Under the pieces are notes generated by a model. It worked only from the letters and a program-made list of their open reading frames with translations, had not been told where the DNA came from and ran no database searches. The translations under genes and the position numbers were made by a program. From assembly GCF_000831385.1 (NCBI RefSeq), contig NZ_AP014548.1:1397501-1461500 (forward strand): a stretch of 64,000 nt of DNA, given 5' to 3'. This document shows positions 28,400 through 37,728 of the stretch, one piece after another (position 1 is the first letter of the stretch; the number at the start of each line of letters is the position of its first letter). Source of the DNA: Nonlabens marinus S1-08 (GTDB taxonomy: Bacteria; Bacteroidota; Bacteroidia; Flavobacteriales; Flavobacteriaceae).

Positions 28400-29764
28400 A
28401 TGAAAAAGTTACTTATGCTAGTAGCAATTGTCGCTTTTCTTGCCAGTTGTGGTAAAGGGGATAGAGGACAGTTGGTAGGTGTAAAAGGTAAAAAATGGCA
28501 CCCTGAAAAGCCTTACGGCATGACACTAGTTCCAGGAGGAGCCTTCATTATGGGTAAAGCCGATGATGATATTGCCGCTACATTAAATGCTCCCGCAAAA
28601 ACCGTTACAGTGACCTCCTTTTACATGGATGAAACTGAGATTACAAATACAGAGTACCGTCAATTTACGGAATGGGTTCGAGACTCTACTTTGAGAATGC
28701 GTCTAGCTATTATGGCAGATGATAATGGTTTAACACCCGGAAGTGGTGGAACTGGAGAATTTGCATTTAAAGATGCAGCAGCAAATCCTTCCGTATGGCA
28801 ACAATATGTTTTAGACAACTATGTAGGCTTAGGTGAAACAGGCTATGAAGGGCGTTACTTAAATTGGGACGAAGAGCTCATTTGGGATACTGAAGATATT
28901 CCTGATGAATATTATGCGGAGGCGTACGATTCCATGTATATCCCATATGAGGAGGCTTACAATGGTGTTCGCACCATTGACGTGAATAAATTGATTTATC
29001 GCTACTCAGTTCAGGATATTGAAAAGGCTGCTCGTAATCCAGGATTGAAGCGCAAAGACTTTATCAGTCAAAAAGAAGTAAAGGTTTATCCAGATACCAC
29101 GGTATGGATACGGGATTTCAATTATAGTTACAATGAGCCTATGCACAATGATTATTATTATCATGCCGCATATGATGATTACCCTGTGGTAGGAGTCAAT
29201 TGGACACAAGCGAAAGCTTTTTGTCAATGGAGAACTAATTATAACAATAGAGATCGCAGACAGCGTAAAAACCTAGAAGATGTTCCAGCTTACCGTTTAC
29301 CGACTGAGGCAGAATGGGAATACGCCGCTCGCGGTGGTCTAGAAAGTGCGACTTATCCATGGGGAGGTCCTTATGCAAAGAACGATCGTGGTTGTTTTAT
29401 GGCAAACTTTAAGCCATTACGTGGTGATTATGCAGCAGATCAAGCATTATACACTGTAGAGGCAGAGTCTTACGAGCCTAACGATTACAACTTATATAAT
29501 ATGTCTGGTAACGTTGCAGAATGGGTCAACTCTTCCTATGAACCTGGAGCTTATGAGTACATGTCTACCATGAACCCAGTTGTCAATGACGAGAGCAACA
29601 TGCGCAAAGGCGTTCGAGGTGGATCTTGGAAGGACGTTTCTTATTTCTTGGAAGTAGGCACGAGAGATTATGAGTACCAAGATTCTGCAAGAAGCTATAT
29701 TGGTTTCAGAACCGTTCAGTCTTATGTTGGAACAGATGTGACTCTTAACGCATCTACCAACTAG
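28400..29764 (+). CDS. gldK: Gliding motility / T9SS lipoprotein GldK
   Basis: 454 residues from the ATG at 28400. This start puts the lipoprotein signal at the N-terminus, with Cys17 in AIVAFLASCGKGD. The frame is open 66 nt further upstream, but the extra residues precede the signal and overlap the promoter. The rest is a formylglycine-generating-enzyme-type (FGE-sulfatase) fold: PGGAFIMGKADDD, DETEITNTEYRQF, PVVGVNWTQAKAFCQWR, YRLPTEAEWEYAARGG and GNVAEW. GldK is an outer-membrane-associated ring component of the type IX secretion system with GldN. It is the first gene of gldKLMN. Confidence 0.95.
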   Translation: MKKLLMLVAIVAFLASCGKGDRGQLVGVKGKKWHPEKPYGMTLVPGGAFIMGKADDDIAATLNAPAKTVTVTSFYMDETEITNTEYRQFTEWVRDSTLRMRLAIMADDNGLTPGSGGTGEFAFKDAAANPSVWQQYVLDNYVGLGETGYEGRYLNWDEELIWDTEDIPDEYYAEAYDSMYIPYEEAYNGVRTIDVNKLIYRYSVQDIEKAARNPGLKRKDFISQKEVKVYPDTTVWIRDFNYSYNEPMHNDYYYHAAYDDYPVVGVNWTQAKAFCQWRTNYNNRDRRQRKNLEDVPAYRLPTEAEWEYAARGGLESATYPWGGPYAKNDRGCFMANFKPLRGDYAADQALYTVEAESYEPNDYNLYNMSGNVAEWVNSSYEPGAYEYMSTMNPVVNDESNMRKGVRGGSWKDVSYFLEVGTRDYEYQDSARSYIGFRTVQSYVGTDVTLNASTN

Positions 29765-29824
29765 TAACATCACCAACCATCATTCATTAACTATCATTTA
29801 ATCATTAATTAAGTACATTTTCTA

Positions 29825-30487
29825 ATGGCACAATCTAAAACAACAAAGAAATTATTTAACATGGCCTATGGTCTAGGGGCATCCATCGTTATCATCGGTG
29901 CACTTTTCAAAATCCTTCACTGGGAATTGCCACTAGGATTTGCAACCTTAACAGGTGGTACTCTTTTGGCTATAGGACTTCTTACTGAGGCGGCTATTTT
30001 TGCCATTGCAGCCTTTGAACCAGTGGATGATGATATAGACTGGTCCATTGTATATCCAGAACTTGCTGGTGGTCCCGCTTCCGCGAAAGCGAAAACTACA
30101 GTAGTTGAAGAACAAGAGGCACAAGGGATGTTGTCTCAAAAATTAGACGCTATGTTGAAAGACGCTAAAGTGGATGCCGCTTTGATGGAAAGTCTAGGAA
30201 CCAGCATACGTAGCTTTGAAGGAGCAGCCAAAGGAATGGCTCCAACAGCTGAAGCGATGTCATCTACTAAAAAATACTCTGAGGAAATGGCACTTGCTGC
30301 CGCCCAGATGGAATCCTTGAACAGTTTGTATAAAGTACAAGTAGAAAGTACAGCAAGACAAGCAGAGGTAAATGAGCAAGTAGCTCAAAATGCAGGTCGT
30401 CTTAAAGATCAAATGGAGGGTCTAGCAAATAACTTAAGCAGCCTCAATGGCGTTTATGGAAACATGCTAGGAGCCATGAAAGGATAA
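29825..30487 (+). CDS. gldL: Gliding motility / T9SS motor protein GldL
   Basis: 220 residues. Two membrane helices at about 14-31 and 37-62 (YGLGASIVIIGALFKILHW, then LLAIGLLTEAAIFAIAAF) include Glu55, which lies in the helix that carries the proton-channel Glu in GldL. The cytoplasmic C-terminal part is helical. With GldM it forms the proton-driven rotary motor of T9SS and gliding. A drifted palindrome is read ASAKAK at about residues 85-90, just after the membrane domain. It lies 60 nt after gldK and 45 nt before gldM in the same operon. Confidence 0.95.
   Translation: MAQSKTTKKLFNMAYGLGASIVIIGALFKILHWELPLGFATLTGGTLLAIGLLTEAAIFAIAAFEPVDDDIDWSIVYPELAGGPASAKAKTTVVEEQEAQGMLSQKLDAMLKDAKVDAALMESLGTSIRSFEGAAKGMAPTAEAMSSTKKYSEEMALAAAQMESLNSLYKVQVESTARQAEVNEQVAQNAGRLKDQMEGLANNLSSLNGVYGNMLGAMKG
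30076..30091. repeat. Drifted palindrome (CGCTTCCGCGAAAGCG) in gldL
   Basis: Same single change as the copy in topA, read ASAKA in the GldL linker after the membrane helices. Confidence 0.8.
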
Positions 30488-30532
30488 TTAGTAATAAATA
30501 ATATTCTCACAAACACCACTAATTAAAGTATT

Positions 30533-32083
30533 ATGGCAGGAGGACAAGGCCCAAGGCAGAAGATGATTAACCTAATGTATCTGGTTTTTATCGCTATGCT
30601 AGCCCTAAACATGAGTAAAGAGGTTCTAACTGCTTTCGGTCTTATAGAAGAAAGTGTCGCAGAAAACAATGCGAACTTAGAAGTTAGAAACGAAGCATCT
30701 TTTGCAGCTTTAGCAGCAAAAGCTCAAGAACAACCTAAACAATATCAAGAAGCAGCTGAAGCTGCTGCAAAAGTTACTGAAATCAGCGAACAGTTTGATA
30801 GCTACATCGCAGGTATTAAAGCGGAAATGATGGCTACTGTAGATCCTGAAAATCAGGATGACTTTCAATCTCAGGACAAAACAGACTTTTTAGATACTAA
30901 GTTTTTTCAGGGAGATGGTCTATCAGCTGACGGTAAAGAATTCATCCAGCAAATGGATGCGTACCGCAATGGTATGATTGCCGCTCTTCCAGAGAATGGT
31001 TATGACGATCTGAAGGCAGATATCAAAGATAAATTTGATACAAGTGATGTTCCATCGGTTAGAAGTGAACCGGATAGTGAAAAAATTAGCTGGTTGAACT
31101 GGCGATTTGAAGGCTTTCCGCTAATTGCTTCTAAAACCAACTTGACTCAAATGCAAAACGAGATCAAAAATGCTGAGGCAGATGTTTTAGGACAGTTGCT
31201 GCAAGGTGAATTAATCGAGATTGCATCCATGAATAACTACACATCTATTGTAAACCTGGAGAAAGGAGCATTTTTCAATGGGGAGAACGTCAAAGGTGAA
31301 GTAGTTCTGGGACGTTATGACGATAACATGAAGCCTACTAAAGTGGTCATCAATGGAGCTGAAGTTCCTGCAAGCCAAATCCAAAATGGACGAGTGATGT
31401 TGAACTTTGGCGCGGGTGCCGTAGGTGATAAAGTCATCAAAGGTGAAATGACATTCATGGAAAATGGGACAGAGGTTAAGATCCCTATAGAGCAAAAGTA
31501 CTCAGTGATAGGAAGACCTAATTCTGCTACCATCAGCGCAGATAAAATGAATGTGGTTTATCGTGGAGTTGATAACCCGATGACGATATCATTTGCAGGT
31601 GTGGATCCTAGTAAAGTATCCGCTAGTGCCCCAGGATTGAGTGCGCGTGGTGGTTCTAGTTACATGATGAAACCAACAGGTGGAGCCGAAGTAAAAATTA
31701 ACGTGACTGCAACATTACCTGATGGTTCTACTTCGCCAGATTCAAAAGTTTTCCGTATTAAAGATCTTCCTAATCCAACTGGGTTAATAAGTGGAGAGTT
31801 TGATGGAGTTCGTAAAAACAGAGCGAACTTAGCAATATCAACTGTATCTGCTGCGTTCTTAGATTTCGACTTTGACTTGACACCTACCGTAACTGAGTTT
31901 ATCCTCAAAGTCCAAGGGCAGCCAGGTATTAAAGTTTCAGGTAATAAACTAAGTCCAGCAGCACAAAGTGCCTTGCAACGTGCGCCTCAAGGCTCTATTG
32001 TACAAATAGCACAAATTAAAGCAACAGTACCTGGAGTACGTTTAAAAGCGGTAACACCAGTATCTGTAGAGCTTACAGACTAA
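30533..32083 (+). CDS. gldM: Gliding motility / T9SS motor protein GldM
   Basis: 516 residues. The N-terminal stretch MAGGQGPRQKMINLMYLVFI leads into the single membrane helix (about 12-30) that plugs the GldL pentamer. An extended periplasmic helical domain (about 35-225) and several Ig-like domains follow (for example VKGEVVLGRYDDNMKPTKV and the C-terminal LPNPTGLISGE...RANLAIS region). GldM spans the periplasm and transmits rotation to the GldK/GldN ring. Length matches the family. It is third in gldKLMN, 19 nt before gldN. Confidence 0.96.
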   Translation: MAGGQGPRQKMINLMYLVFIAMLALNMSKEVLTAFGLIEESVAENNANLEVRNEASFAALAAKAQEQPKQYQEAAEAAAKVTEISEQFDSYIAGIKAEMMATVDPENQDDFQSQDKTDFLDTKFFQGDGLSADGKEFIQQMDAYRNGMIAALPENGYDDLKADIKDKFDTSDVPSVRSEPDSEKISWLNWRFEGFPLIASKTNLTQMQNEIKNAEADVLGQLLQGELIEIASMNNYTSIVNLEKGAFFNGENVKGEVVLGRYDDNMKPTKVVINGAEVPASQIQNGRVMLNFGAGAVGDKVIKGEMTFMENGTEVKIPIEQKYSVIGRPNSATISADKMNVVYRGVDNPMTISFAGVDPSKVSASAPGLSARGGSSYMMKPTGGAEVKINVTATLPDGSTSPDSKVFRIKDLPNPTGLISGEFDGVRKNRANLAISTVSAAFLDFDFDLTPTVTEFILKVQGQPGIKVSGNKLSPAAQSALQRAPQGSIVQIAQIKATVPGVRLKAVTPVSVELTD

Positions 32084-32102
32084 TTGAAATAATACACAAC
32101 AC

Positions 32103-32978
32103 ATGAATAAAGTGGTAGCCTTTTTTGCAGTAGTTTTCCTTTGTGGATTGACTCAGGCACAAAACAATATTCTAAACGCCAAATCTTTTGAAGAGATAGG
32201 CGAGAAAACGCTGGAGCAAGTAATTAATGATAATGACAAACCATTACCCTATGGTTTTGTTGGAGATCGTGATATCTTGTGGGAACGTAACGTTTGGGAA
32301 AAGATTGATCTTGATGAGAAAATCAACTTTCCATTGTACTACCCTATAGATACTAACTTTGTAGGTTCTAACAGAAGGTCTTTGTTTCATGTGATCACTA
32401 AAGCCGCCGCAGAAGGCAAGGTGAATCTATACTCTGATAGTTATGGAAATACAAAGAAGAATTTTACAGAAATCGGAAGTAGTTTGAAAACCGTAGATAC
32501 TTCAGATGCTGGTATTACGATTTACAATCAAACTGGAAGTGTTCCTGCAGAGTATATCACTACAACTACTGTCAATGCAAATATGGTGAAGGAGTACCAC
32601 ATCCGTGGGGTATGGTATTTTGACAGCCGCCAGGCGGAATTGAAATATCGTATGATTGCCATAGCACCAGTAACTCCAGATGTCAACTTCCTGGATGATC
32701 CACAAGGTGTGGAGCTGTTTTGGGTTTTCTATCCTGAATTGAGGGGAATCTTACATGAAGCCAAAGTATTTAATGAGAAAAACTCAGCCCGTCCGTTGAC
32801 TTTTGACCACTTGTTGAATTCACGACACTTCAACGCAACGATTTATAAGATTGACAATGTTCAAGGGGATCGTCAAATTGAAAGTTATATCGCTGACAAT
32901 TCTATGATGCAACTCTTAGAGTCTGAACGATTGAAAGAGATCATCAGAAACTTTGAAATAGACATGTGGAACTATTAA
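32103..32978 (+). CDS. gldN: Gliding motility / T9SS ring protein GldN
   Basis: 291 residues with a signal peptide of about 20 residues (FFAVVFLCGLTQAQ). The body has LWERNVWEKIDLDEKINFPL and YRMIAIAPVTPDVNFLDDPQ, followed by LFWVFYPELRGILHEAKVFN, all characteristic of GldN/PorN. It forms the periplasmic ring with GldK. The gene closes the gldKLMN operon, followed by a strong terminator at 33001-33027. All four genes are intact, so the T9SS core encoded here is predicted functional. Confidence 0.95.
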   Translation: MNKVVAFFAVVFLCGLTQAQNNILNAKSFEEIGEKTLEQVINDNDKPLPYGFVGDRDILWERNVWEKIDLDEKINFPLYYPIDTNFVGSNRRSLFHVITKAAAEGKVNLYSDSYGNTKKNFTEIGSSLKTVDTSDAGITIYNQTGSVPAEYITTTTVNANMVKEYHIRGVWYFDSRQAELKYRMIAIAPVTPDVNFLDDPQGVELFWVFYPELRGILHEAKVFNEKNSARPLTFDHLLNSRHFNATIYKIDNVQGDRQIESYIADNSMMQLLESERLKEIIRNFEIDMWNY

Positions 32979-33000
32979 GTTCACTACAATAACAAATTAA

Positions 33001-33027
33001 AAGCCTTGCGGAAGCAAGGCTTTTTTT
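33001..33027 (+). terminator. Intrinsic terminator of gldKLMN
   Basis: Stem AAGCCTTGC / GCAAGGCTT, loop GGAA, followed by seven T. Confidence 0.93.
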
Positions 33028-33054
33028 ATGAATGGAAGTAACTACTTTTGAACT

Positions 33055-34095
33055 ATGAAAGATGTGATAATAGTTGGCGGAGGACTCGCAGGGACAACCC
33101 TGGCCTGGCAATGGCATTTGCAGGGCAAATCCATTCAATGGTTTGCAGATGATGAGCCAGCATCAAGCCATGTAGCTGCAGGTGTTTTCAATCCTATGGT
33201 GCTCAAAAGATTCAGTCCGGTCTGGAATGCTCAAGAGCAACTCAATCTGTTTTTTCCCTTTTTTACAAGAGTTCAAGATTACTTAGGCAACAGACTGATT
33301 CATCTAGTGCCTATCTGGAGGCGTTTTCACGATACTAAAGAACGTTCAACCTGGATGCGTAAGTCTGTTAGAGAAGATCTCGCAAACTTTATGCAAACAA
33401 CTCCAGTGGACGAAGAGTGTAATGGTATTCTAGCGGCGAATGGATTTGGCCTGGTAAACCATTCAGGATGGCTCGATGCTCAAGCATTTATTACTCAATC
33501 CATGACCTTTTTCCAAAATCGAGGGGAGTTTACTAAGGCTTCCTTTATTCACGCAAAGCTTTTAATTGAAGAAAGTGGTGTTGCCTATGGAGATTACCAG
33601 TCAAGACATGTGGTGTTTGCTGAAGGTATGAAGATAATTTTCAACCCCTGGTTTGAGGACCTTCCTATGCAGGGAAATAAAGGAGAAGTTTTGATCATCA
33701 AATGTCCTGGGCTGCAGCTCAATCAAATCATCAAATCCTCGGTGTTTTTGATGCCTTATAAGGAAGACTTATTTTGGGTAGGAGCCACATACGACCGCGA
33801 CTATGAAACTGATGCACCTTCCGCGGAAGCGAAATCATTTTTAATAAATAAACTAGAAACCTTTCTCAAATTGCCTTACGAGATTGTCTATCATAAAAGT
33901 GGTATACGTCCTACGACCATTGATCGCAGACCTTTTGTAGGTACTCATGCACAGCATAAGAATATTCACGTATTCAATGGTATGGGCAGTCGGGCTTCAT
34001 TAGTCGCTCCATGGGCCGCAGAGCAATTGTTCCAGTATATTTATGAAGATCAAGAACTACCAGCTGAAATGGACGTATCAAGATTCCGCAGCTAA
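33055..34095 (+). CDS. FAD-dependent amino-acid/glycine oxidase-family oxidoreductase
   Basis: 346 residues. The N-terminal dinucleotide fold is DVIIVGGGLAGTTLAWQW with GGGLAG at 8-13. The C-terminal part has GIRPTTIDRRPFVGTHAQHKNI and NGMGSRASLVAPWAAEQLF, the second FAD-binding signature of the DAO (D-amino-acid oxidase) superfamily. The substrate is not identifiable. The middle of the protein carries a degraded palindrome read PSAEAK. It is convergent with the DUF983 gene and overlaps it by 4 nt. The start is 27 nt past the gldN terminator, so it needs its own promoter, which I could not pinpoint. Confidence 0.82.
   Translation: MKDVIIVGGGLAGTTLAWQWHLQGKSIQWFADDEPASSHVAAGVFNPMVLKRFSPVWNAQEQLNLFFPFFTRVQDYLGNRLIHLVPIWRRFHDTKERSTWMRKSVREDLANFMQTTPVDEECNGILAANGFGLVNHSGWLDAQAFITQSMTFFQNRGEFTKASFIHAKLLIEESGVAYGDYQSRHVVFAEGMKIIFNPWFEDLPMQGNKGEVLIIKCPGLQLNQIIKSSVFLMPYKEDLFWVGATYDRDYETDAPSAEAKSFLINKLETFLKLPYEIVYHKSGIRPTTIDRRPFVGTHAQHKNIHVFNGMGSRASLVAPWAAEQLFQYIYEDQELPAEMDVSRFRS
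33816..33831. repeat. Strongly drifted palindrome in the FAD oxidoreductase gene
   Basis: ACCTTCCGCGGAAGCG keeps the central CGCG and shows paired changes (T to C left, A to G right), so its inner 10 bases are still a palindrome. It may be unrelated to the family; the AAGCGAAA right flank argues for kinship. Confidence 0.5.
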
Positions 34096-34472
34096 CTTTT
34101 GGCTTTAGCAGGATCGTAATCAAGAAAGAGATTGATCCAGATATTGCGGGAGAGTCGTATAACAACGGGCATACCTAAAACGAGGATCGCCATTATCAGG
34201 AAAAAGATATTCAAACGGCTCATGTCAAAGAGAAAATAAGTGATAACAAATGTGGCAATCGCAAGCGCCACACCTATACCATAGCTCACATACATTGAGC
34301 CATAGAAAAAACTAGGCTCCATCTTGTATTTAGTACGACAGTTAGAGCACCTTTCGTGCATCTCCTGTGTTTTTTTGAAATTATATAAGTTGCTGCTGGT
34401 GTACATAGATTCCTCCTGGCACACTGGACACGTACCCGTGAAAATACTGTAGATTTTCGTTCCTTTTAGCAT
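34092..34472 (-). CDS. DUF983 family membrane protein
   Basis: 126 residues. The N-terminal zinc-ribbon-like part has CPVCQEESMY (CxxC at about 15-18) and HERCSNCRTKY (CxxC at about 42-45). Two membrane helices (about 60-80 and 85-105) follow. This is the DUF983 layout. Some members are linked to cytochrome oxidase assembly or redox roles in alphaproteobacteria, but nothing nearby supports that here. It is a single gene, convergent with the FAD oxidoreductase and divergent from the ABC-F gene (57 nt between the starts). Confidence 0.82.
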   Translation of the reverse strand: MLKGTKIYSIFTGTCPVCQEESMYTSSNLYNFKKTQEMHERCSNCRTKYKMEPSFFYGSMYVSYGIGVALAIATFVITYFLFDMSRLNIFFLIMAILVLGMPVVIRLSRNIWINLFLDYDPAKAKS

Positions 34473-34529
34473 AATAAAACTTTAGCGTTCATCGGGATAG
34501 ACGCATCTTTGCAAAGATACAAAATTGCT

Positions 34530-36458
34530 ATGCTTAACATTCACGATTTGCACGTCAGCTTTGGCGGTGAACCACTTTTTGAAGAAATAACTTTTAGGCT
34601 CAATGCGGGTAATCGCGTGGGTTTGATAGGTAAAAACGGTGCTGGAAAGTCTACCATGCTCAAGGTGATTGCAGGTGATATTCCAGCAGATCAAGGTTCG
34701 CTGGCTATTGAAAAAGAAGTGAGTATAGGCTTTTTGCGTCAAGATATTGATTTTGAGCAAGGGAGAACGGTGTTAGAAGAGGCATATACCGCTTTCGCGA
34801 AAGCGAGATCCATAGAAGCTCAAATGGAAGACATCAACCATGCACTAGCGACAAGAACAGACTATGAGAGCGACAGCTACATGGAGTTGATCCAGTCCAT
34901 AGGAGATTTGACCCACGAGTACGAGATTATAGGTGGGTATCAATACAAAGGGGAAACCGAAAAGATCTTGAAAGGCTTGGCCTTTAAACCAGAACAATTT
35001 GACAAACTAACGGATGAACTGTCTGGTGGATGGCGCATGCGTATTGAGCTGGCCAAATTACTGCTTGAAAAACACGACATCCTATTGCTGGATGAACCTA
35101 CCAACCACCTGGATATAGATTCCATCCTCTGGCTGGAAGGCTTTTTACAAACCTATCCTGGAGCGGTCGTTATCGTGAGTCACGATAAAATGTTCTTGGA
35201 CAATGTTACGAATAGAACCATAGAAATCAGCCTGGGTCGTATTTACGATTACCCAAAACCTTATACTAAATTCCTTGCCCTGCGAGCAGAATTGCGAGAG
35301 CAGCAAGCTGCAACCGCAAAAAACCAACAGAAGGAAATTGAGCGTACGGAAAAGCTAATTGAAAAATTCAAAGCCAAAGCTAGTAAAGCCACCATGGCGC
35401 AATCGTTGGTCAAGAAGCTGAACCGCATGGATGTGGTCGAGGTGGATCAGGTCGACAATGCGGCCATGAACATCAACTTTACACAGTCCATACAACCAGG
35501 AAAAATCGTCTTAGAAGTTGATAAAATACAAAAATCCTATGCTGACAAAAATGTCTTGCGTGGGGTTGACTTGATGGTAGAACGCGGTACCCGACTGGCT
35601 TTTGTAGGTCAGAATGGTATGGGAAAATCCACACTTGCTAAAATTATAGTAGGTGACATACAGGAATACGGCGGTGATGTCAATCTGGGTCATAACGTGC
35701 AACTGGGCTACTTTGCACAAAATCAGGCAGAGTATCTGGATGGTGAAAAAACCGTTCTCGATACCATGATCGACTCGGCAGACGATTCCAACCGAGTAAA
35801 AGTTCGGGACATGTTAGGTTCGTTCCTGTTTAGAGGCGATGAAGTTGAGAAAAAAGTCAAGGTGCTTAGTGGTGGAGAGCGCAATCGATTGGCACTATGT
35901 AAACTATTGCTACAACCTTTCAATGTGCTCATCATGGATGAGCCTACCAACCATTTGGACATTCAATCAAAGAACGTTTTGAAGCAGGCCTTGATTAAAT
36001 TTGAAGGCACATTAATTGTCGTTTCTCACGACCGGGAATTTTTACAGGGCTTGACAGACTTGGTGTACGAGTTCCGCGATCACAAGTTGCATGCTTACCT
36101 CGGCGATATTGATTACTATCTAGAGCAACGCAAGGCTCGTGACATGCGAGAGATTGAAAAGAGCACAGTGTTTGAGGGAGATTCGCTTTCGCGAAAGCGA
36201 ACAAACGACAATTCAAAACCATCTTTTGAGCAGCAGAAAAAGCTAAAATCGTTGAACAACCGCCTATCCAATGCCGAATCTGAAATCAACAAACTCGAAA
36301 GAGAAGTTGAAAAAATGGATGCTGAGCTTGCTGCAGATTATGACAAAACAGCGGCAGATCCTAAGTTCTTTGAACGTTACAAAGCAAAGAAGAAAAACCT
36401 GGACGAATGGATGCAAAAGTGGGAGAGCGTCTCTGTTGAAATTGATGCCATAAATTGA
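34530..36458 (+). CDS. ABC-F family ATPase (ribosome-associated, Uup/YheS-like)
   Basis: 642 residues from the ATG at 34530; an upstream in-frame ATG at 34509 would add seven residues to a conserved N-terminus (MLNIHDLHVSFGGEPLF). Two ABC domains lack membrane parts. The first has Walker A GKNGAGKST at 34-42 and signature LSGGW; the second has GQNGMGKST and LSGGERNRLA. Each has LLDEPTNHLDI or LIMDEPTNHLDI. The linker is the charged ABC-F arm, and the C-terminus is a coiled coil (about 565-640). ABC-F proteins act on ribosomes. The gene carries two palindrome copies in two different frames (AFAKAR and LSRKRT), both in loops outside the ATPase motifs. Confidence 0.9.
   Translation: MLNIHDLHVSFGGEPLFEEITFRLNAGNRVGLIGKNGAGKSTMLKVIAGDIPADQGSLAIEKEVSIGFLRQDIDFEQGRTVLEEAYTAFAKARSIEAQMEDINHALATRTDYESDSYMELIQSIGDLTHEYEIIGGYQYKGETEKILKGLAFKPEQFDKLTDELSGGWRMRIELAKLLLEKHDILLLDEPTNHLDIDSILWLEGFLQTYPGAVVIVSHDKMFLDNVTNRTIEISLGRIYDYPKPYTKFLALRAELREQQAATAKNQQKEIERTEKLIEKFKAKASKATMAQSLVKKLNRMDVVEVDQVDNAAMNINFTQSIQPGKIVLEVDKIQKSYADKNVLRGVDLMVERGTRLAFVGQNGMGKSTLAKIIVGDIQEYGGDVNLGHNVQLGYFAQNQAEYLDGEKTVLDTMIDSADDSNRVKVRDMLGSFLFRGDEVEKKVKVLSGGERNRLALCKLLLQPFNVLIMDEPTNHLDIQSKNVLKQALIKFEGTLIVVSHDREFLQGLTDLVYEFRDHKLHAYLGDIDYYLEQRKARDMREIEKSTVFEGDSLSRKRTNDNSKPSFEQQKKLKSLNNRLSNAESEINKLEREVEKMDAELAADYDKTAADPKFFERYKAKKKNLDEWMQKWESVSVEIDAIN
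34790..34805. repeat. 16-bp palindrome, copy 8 (inside ABC-F gene)
   Basis: Perfect CGCTTTCGCGAAAGCG, read TAFAKAR in the helical region of the first ABC domain. Confidence 0.95.
36184..36199. repeat. 16-bp palindrome, copy 9 (inside ABC-F gene)
   Basis: Perfect CGCTTTCGCGAAAGCG with TT/AA flanks (20-bp palindrome). It is read SLSRKRT in the linker before the C-terminal coiled coil, a different frame from copy 8. Confidence 0.95.
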
Positions 36459-36570
36459 GGTGTGGGAATAATGCTTGTACCCACATCTTTAAGATTTTCT
36501 TAACGATCGCGGTAAGGTGCTCCTGTAGTTTTGCAATAACTGAATTTCAGTACATTCCATATTTTTTATC

Positions 36571-37728
36571 ATGCGTAAGATCATATTAATTATTCTAGCC
36601 GTCGTTATCATCGCTGGCGCTGCCGTAGGTGCTAAGCTGATTATTGATAGCAAAACGGCTCCTAAACCTAAAGCGGTGAAGGAAGTCAAAATTGTGACTA
36701 CAGATACGATCCAGAATTCTACCATACCTATCGTTATTCCTGCTAATGGAAACCTACAGGCAAAACGTCGTGTGGAGTTGTATGCGGAAGTTACCGGTGT
36801 GTTCAGGTCTACAGGCAAATTATTCAGAACTGGTCAAGAGTATCGAGCGGGAGAAACTCTGATTTCTATTGACAACACTGAGTTTTACTCTCAAGTACGT
36901 AGTTCTCGTAGCACGCTTAACAATCAGATCACGGCGATCATGCCTGACTTGAGATTAGACTATCCAGAATCTTACCCGCAATGGCAAGCCTATTTGGACA
37001 AATGGAATATGAATACCTATACTCCAGCCCTGCCGGAGCCATTGAGTGATAAAGAGAAATATTTTGTTACAGGAAGGAATATTTATACGACTTATTACAA
37101 TCTTAAAAATCTAGAAAACCGATTGGGTAAGTACCGCATTACCGCACCGTTCTCGGGTGTACTAACAGATGCATTGGTGACGGAAGGAACTTTAGTGCGC
37201 AACGGGCAACAACTAGGAGAATTTATACAGCCTGGTAGTTATGAAATGCAAGTTTCTATAAGCGCTGAGTTTGCCGACTTATTGCAAATAGGAGAGGAGG
37301 TAAGCTTGAAAAATATTTCAGGGACTAAAACATATCAAGGCACAGTGACTCGTGTCAATGCAAAAGTGGATCAATCATCTCAAACCATTACTGTCGTGAT
37401 TGAAGTAAATGATGCTGAGTTGAAAGAAGGTATGTATTTAACGGCAAACCTTGATGCACAGCAAATAGAAAATGCGGTCGAATTGGATCGCAGCTTATTG
37501 CAAAATGGCAATGGGATATTTGTGATTGAGGAAGGAAAACTGGTTTTGAAAAAAGTTTCTCCAGTGTACTATTCGGATAAAACGGTTGTTTTAAAAGGTT
37601 TAGAAAATGGAACTGTGATTGTTTCGCAATCCATCTCTGGCGCCTATGAAGGAATGCTTGTAAAAACGGAGGAGCAAGCTGCTGGCAATAAAAAAGCAGA
37701 GAATACTACTGAAGAAAAGGCAAGCTAA
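36571..37728 (+). CDS. RND efflux membrane-fusion (periplasmic adaptor) protein
   Basis: 385 residues. An N-terminal membrane anchor lies at about 4-24. A split lipoyl-like domain has QAKRRVELYAEVTGVF and YRITAPFSGVLTDALVTEG, and a beta-barrel domain has VTRVNAKVDQSSQTITVVIEV. The segment between the lipoyl halves is short (about 75 residues) compared with long hairpin adaptors. The protein links the RND pump to the TolC-like duct encoded downstream. A TAGTTTTG box at 36526-36533 may be the -7 promoter element. Its stop overlaps the RND gene start (TAATG). Substrate unknown. Confidence 0.9.
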   Translation: MRKIILIILAVVIIAGAAVGAKLIIDSKTAPKPKAVKEVKIVTTDTIQNSTIPIVIPANGNLQAKRRVELYAEVTGVFRSTGKLFRTGQEYRAGETLISIDNTEFYSQVRSSRSTLNNQITAIMPDLRLDYPESYPQWQAYLDKWNMNTYTPALPEPLSDKEKYFVTGRNIYTTYYNLKNLENRLGKYRITAPFSGVLTDALVTEGTLVRNGQQLGEFIQPGSYEMQVSISAEFADLLQIGEEVSLKNISGTKTYQGTVTRVNAKVDQSSQTITVVIEVNDAELKEGMYLTANLDAQQIENAVELDRSLLQNGNGIFVIEEGKLVLKKVSPVYYSDKTVVLKGLENGTVIVSQSISGAYEGMLVKTEEQAAGNKKAENTTEEKAS

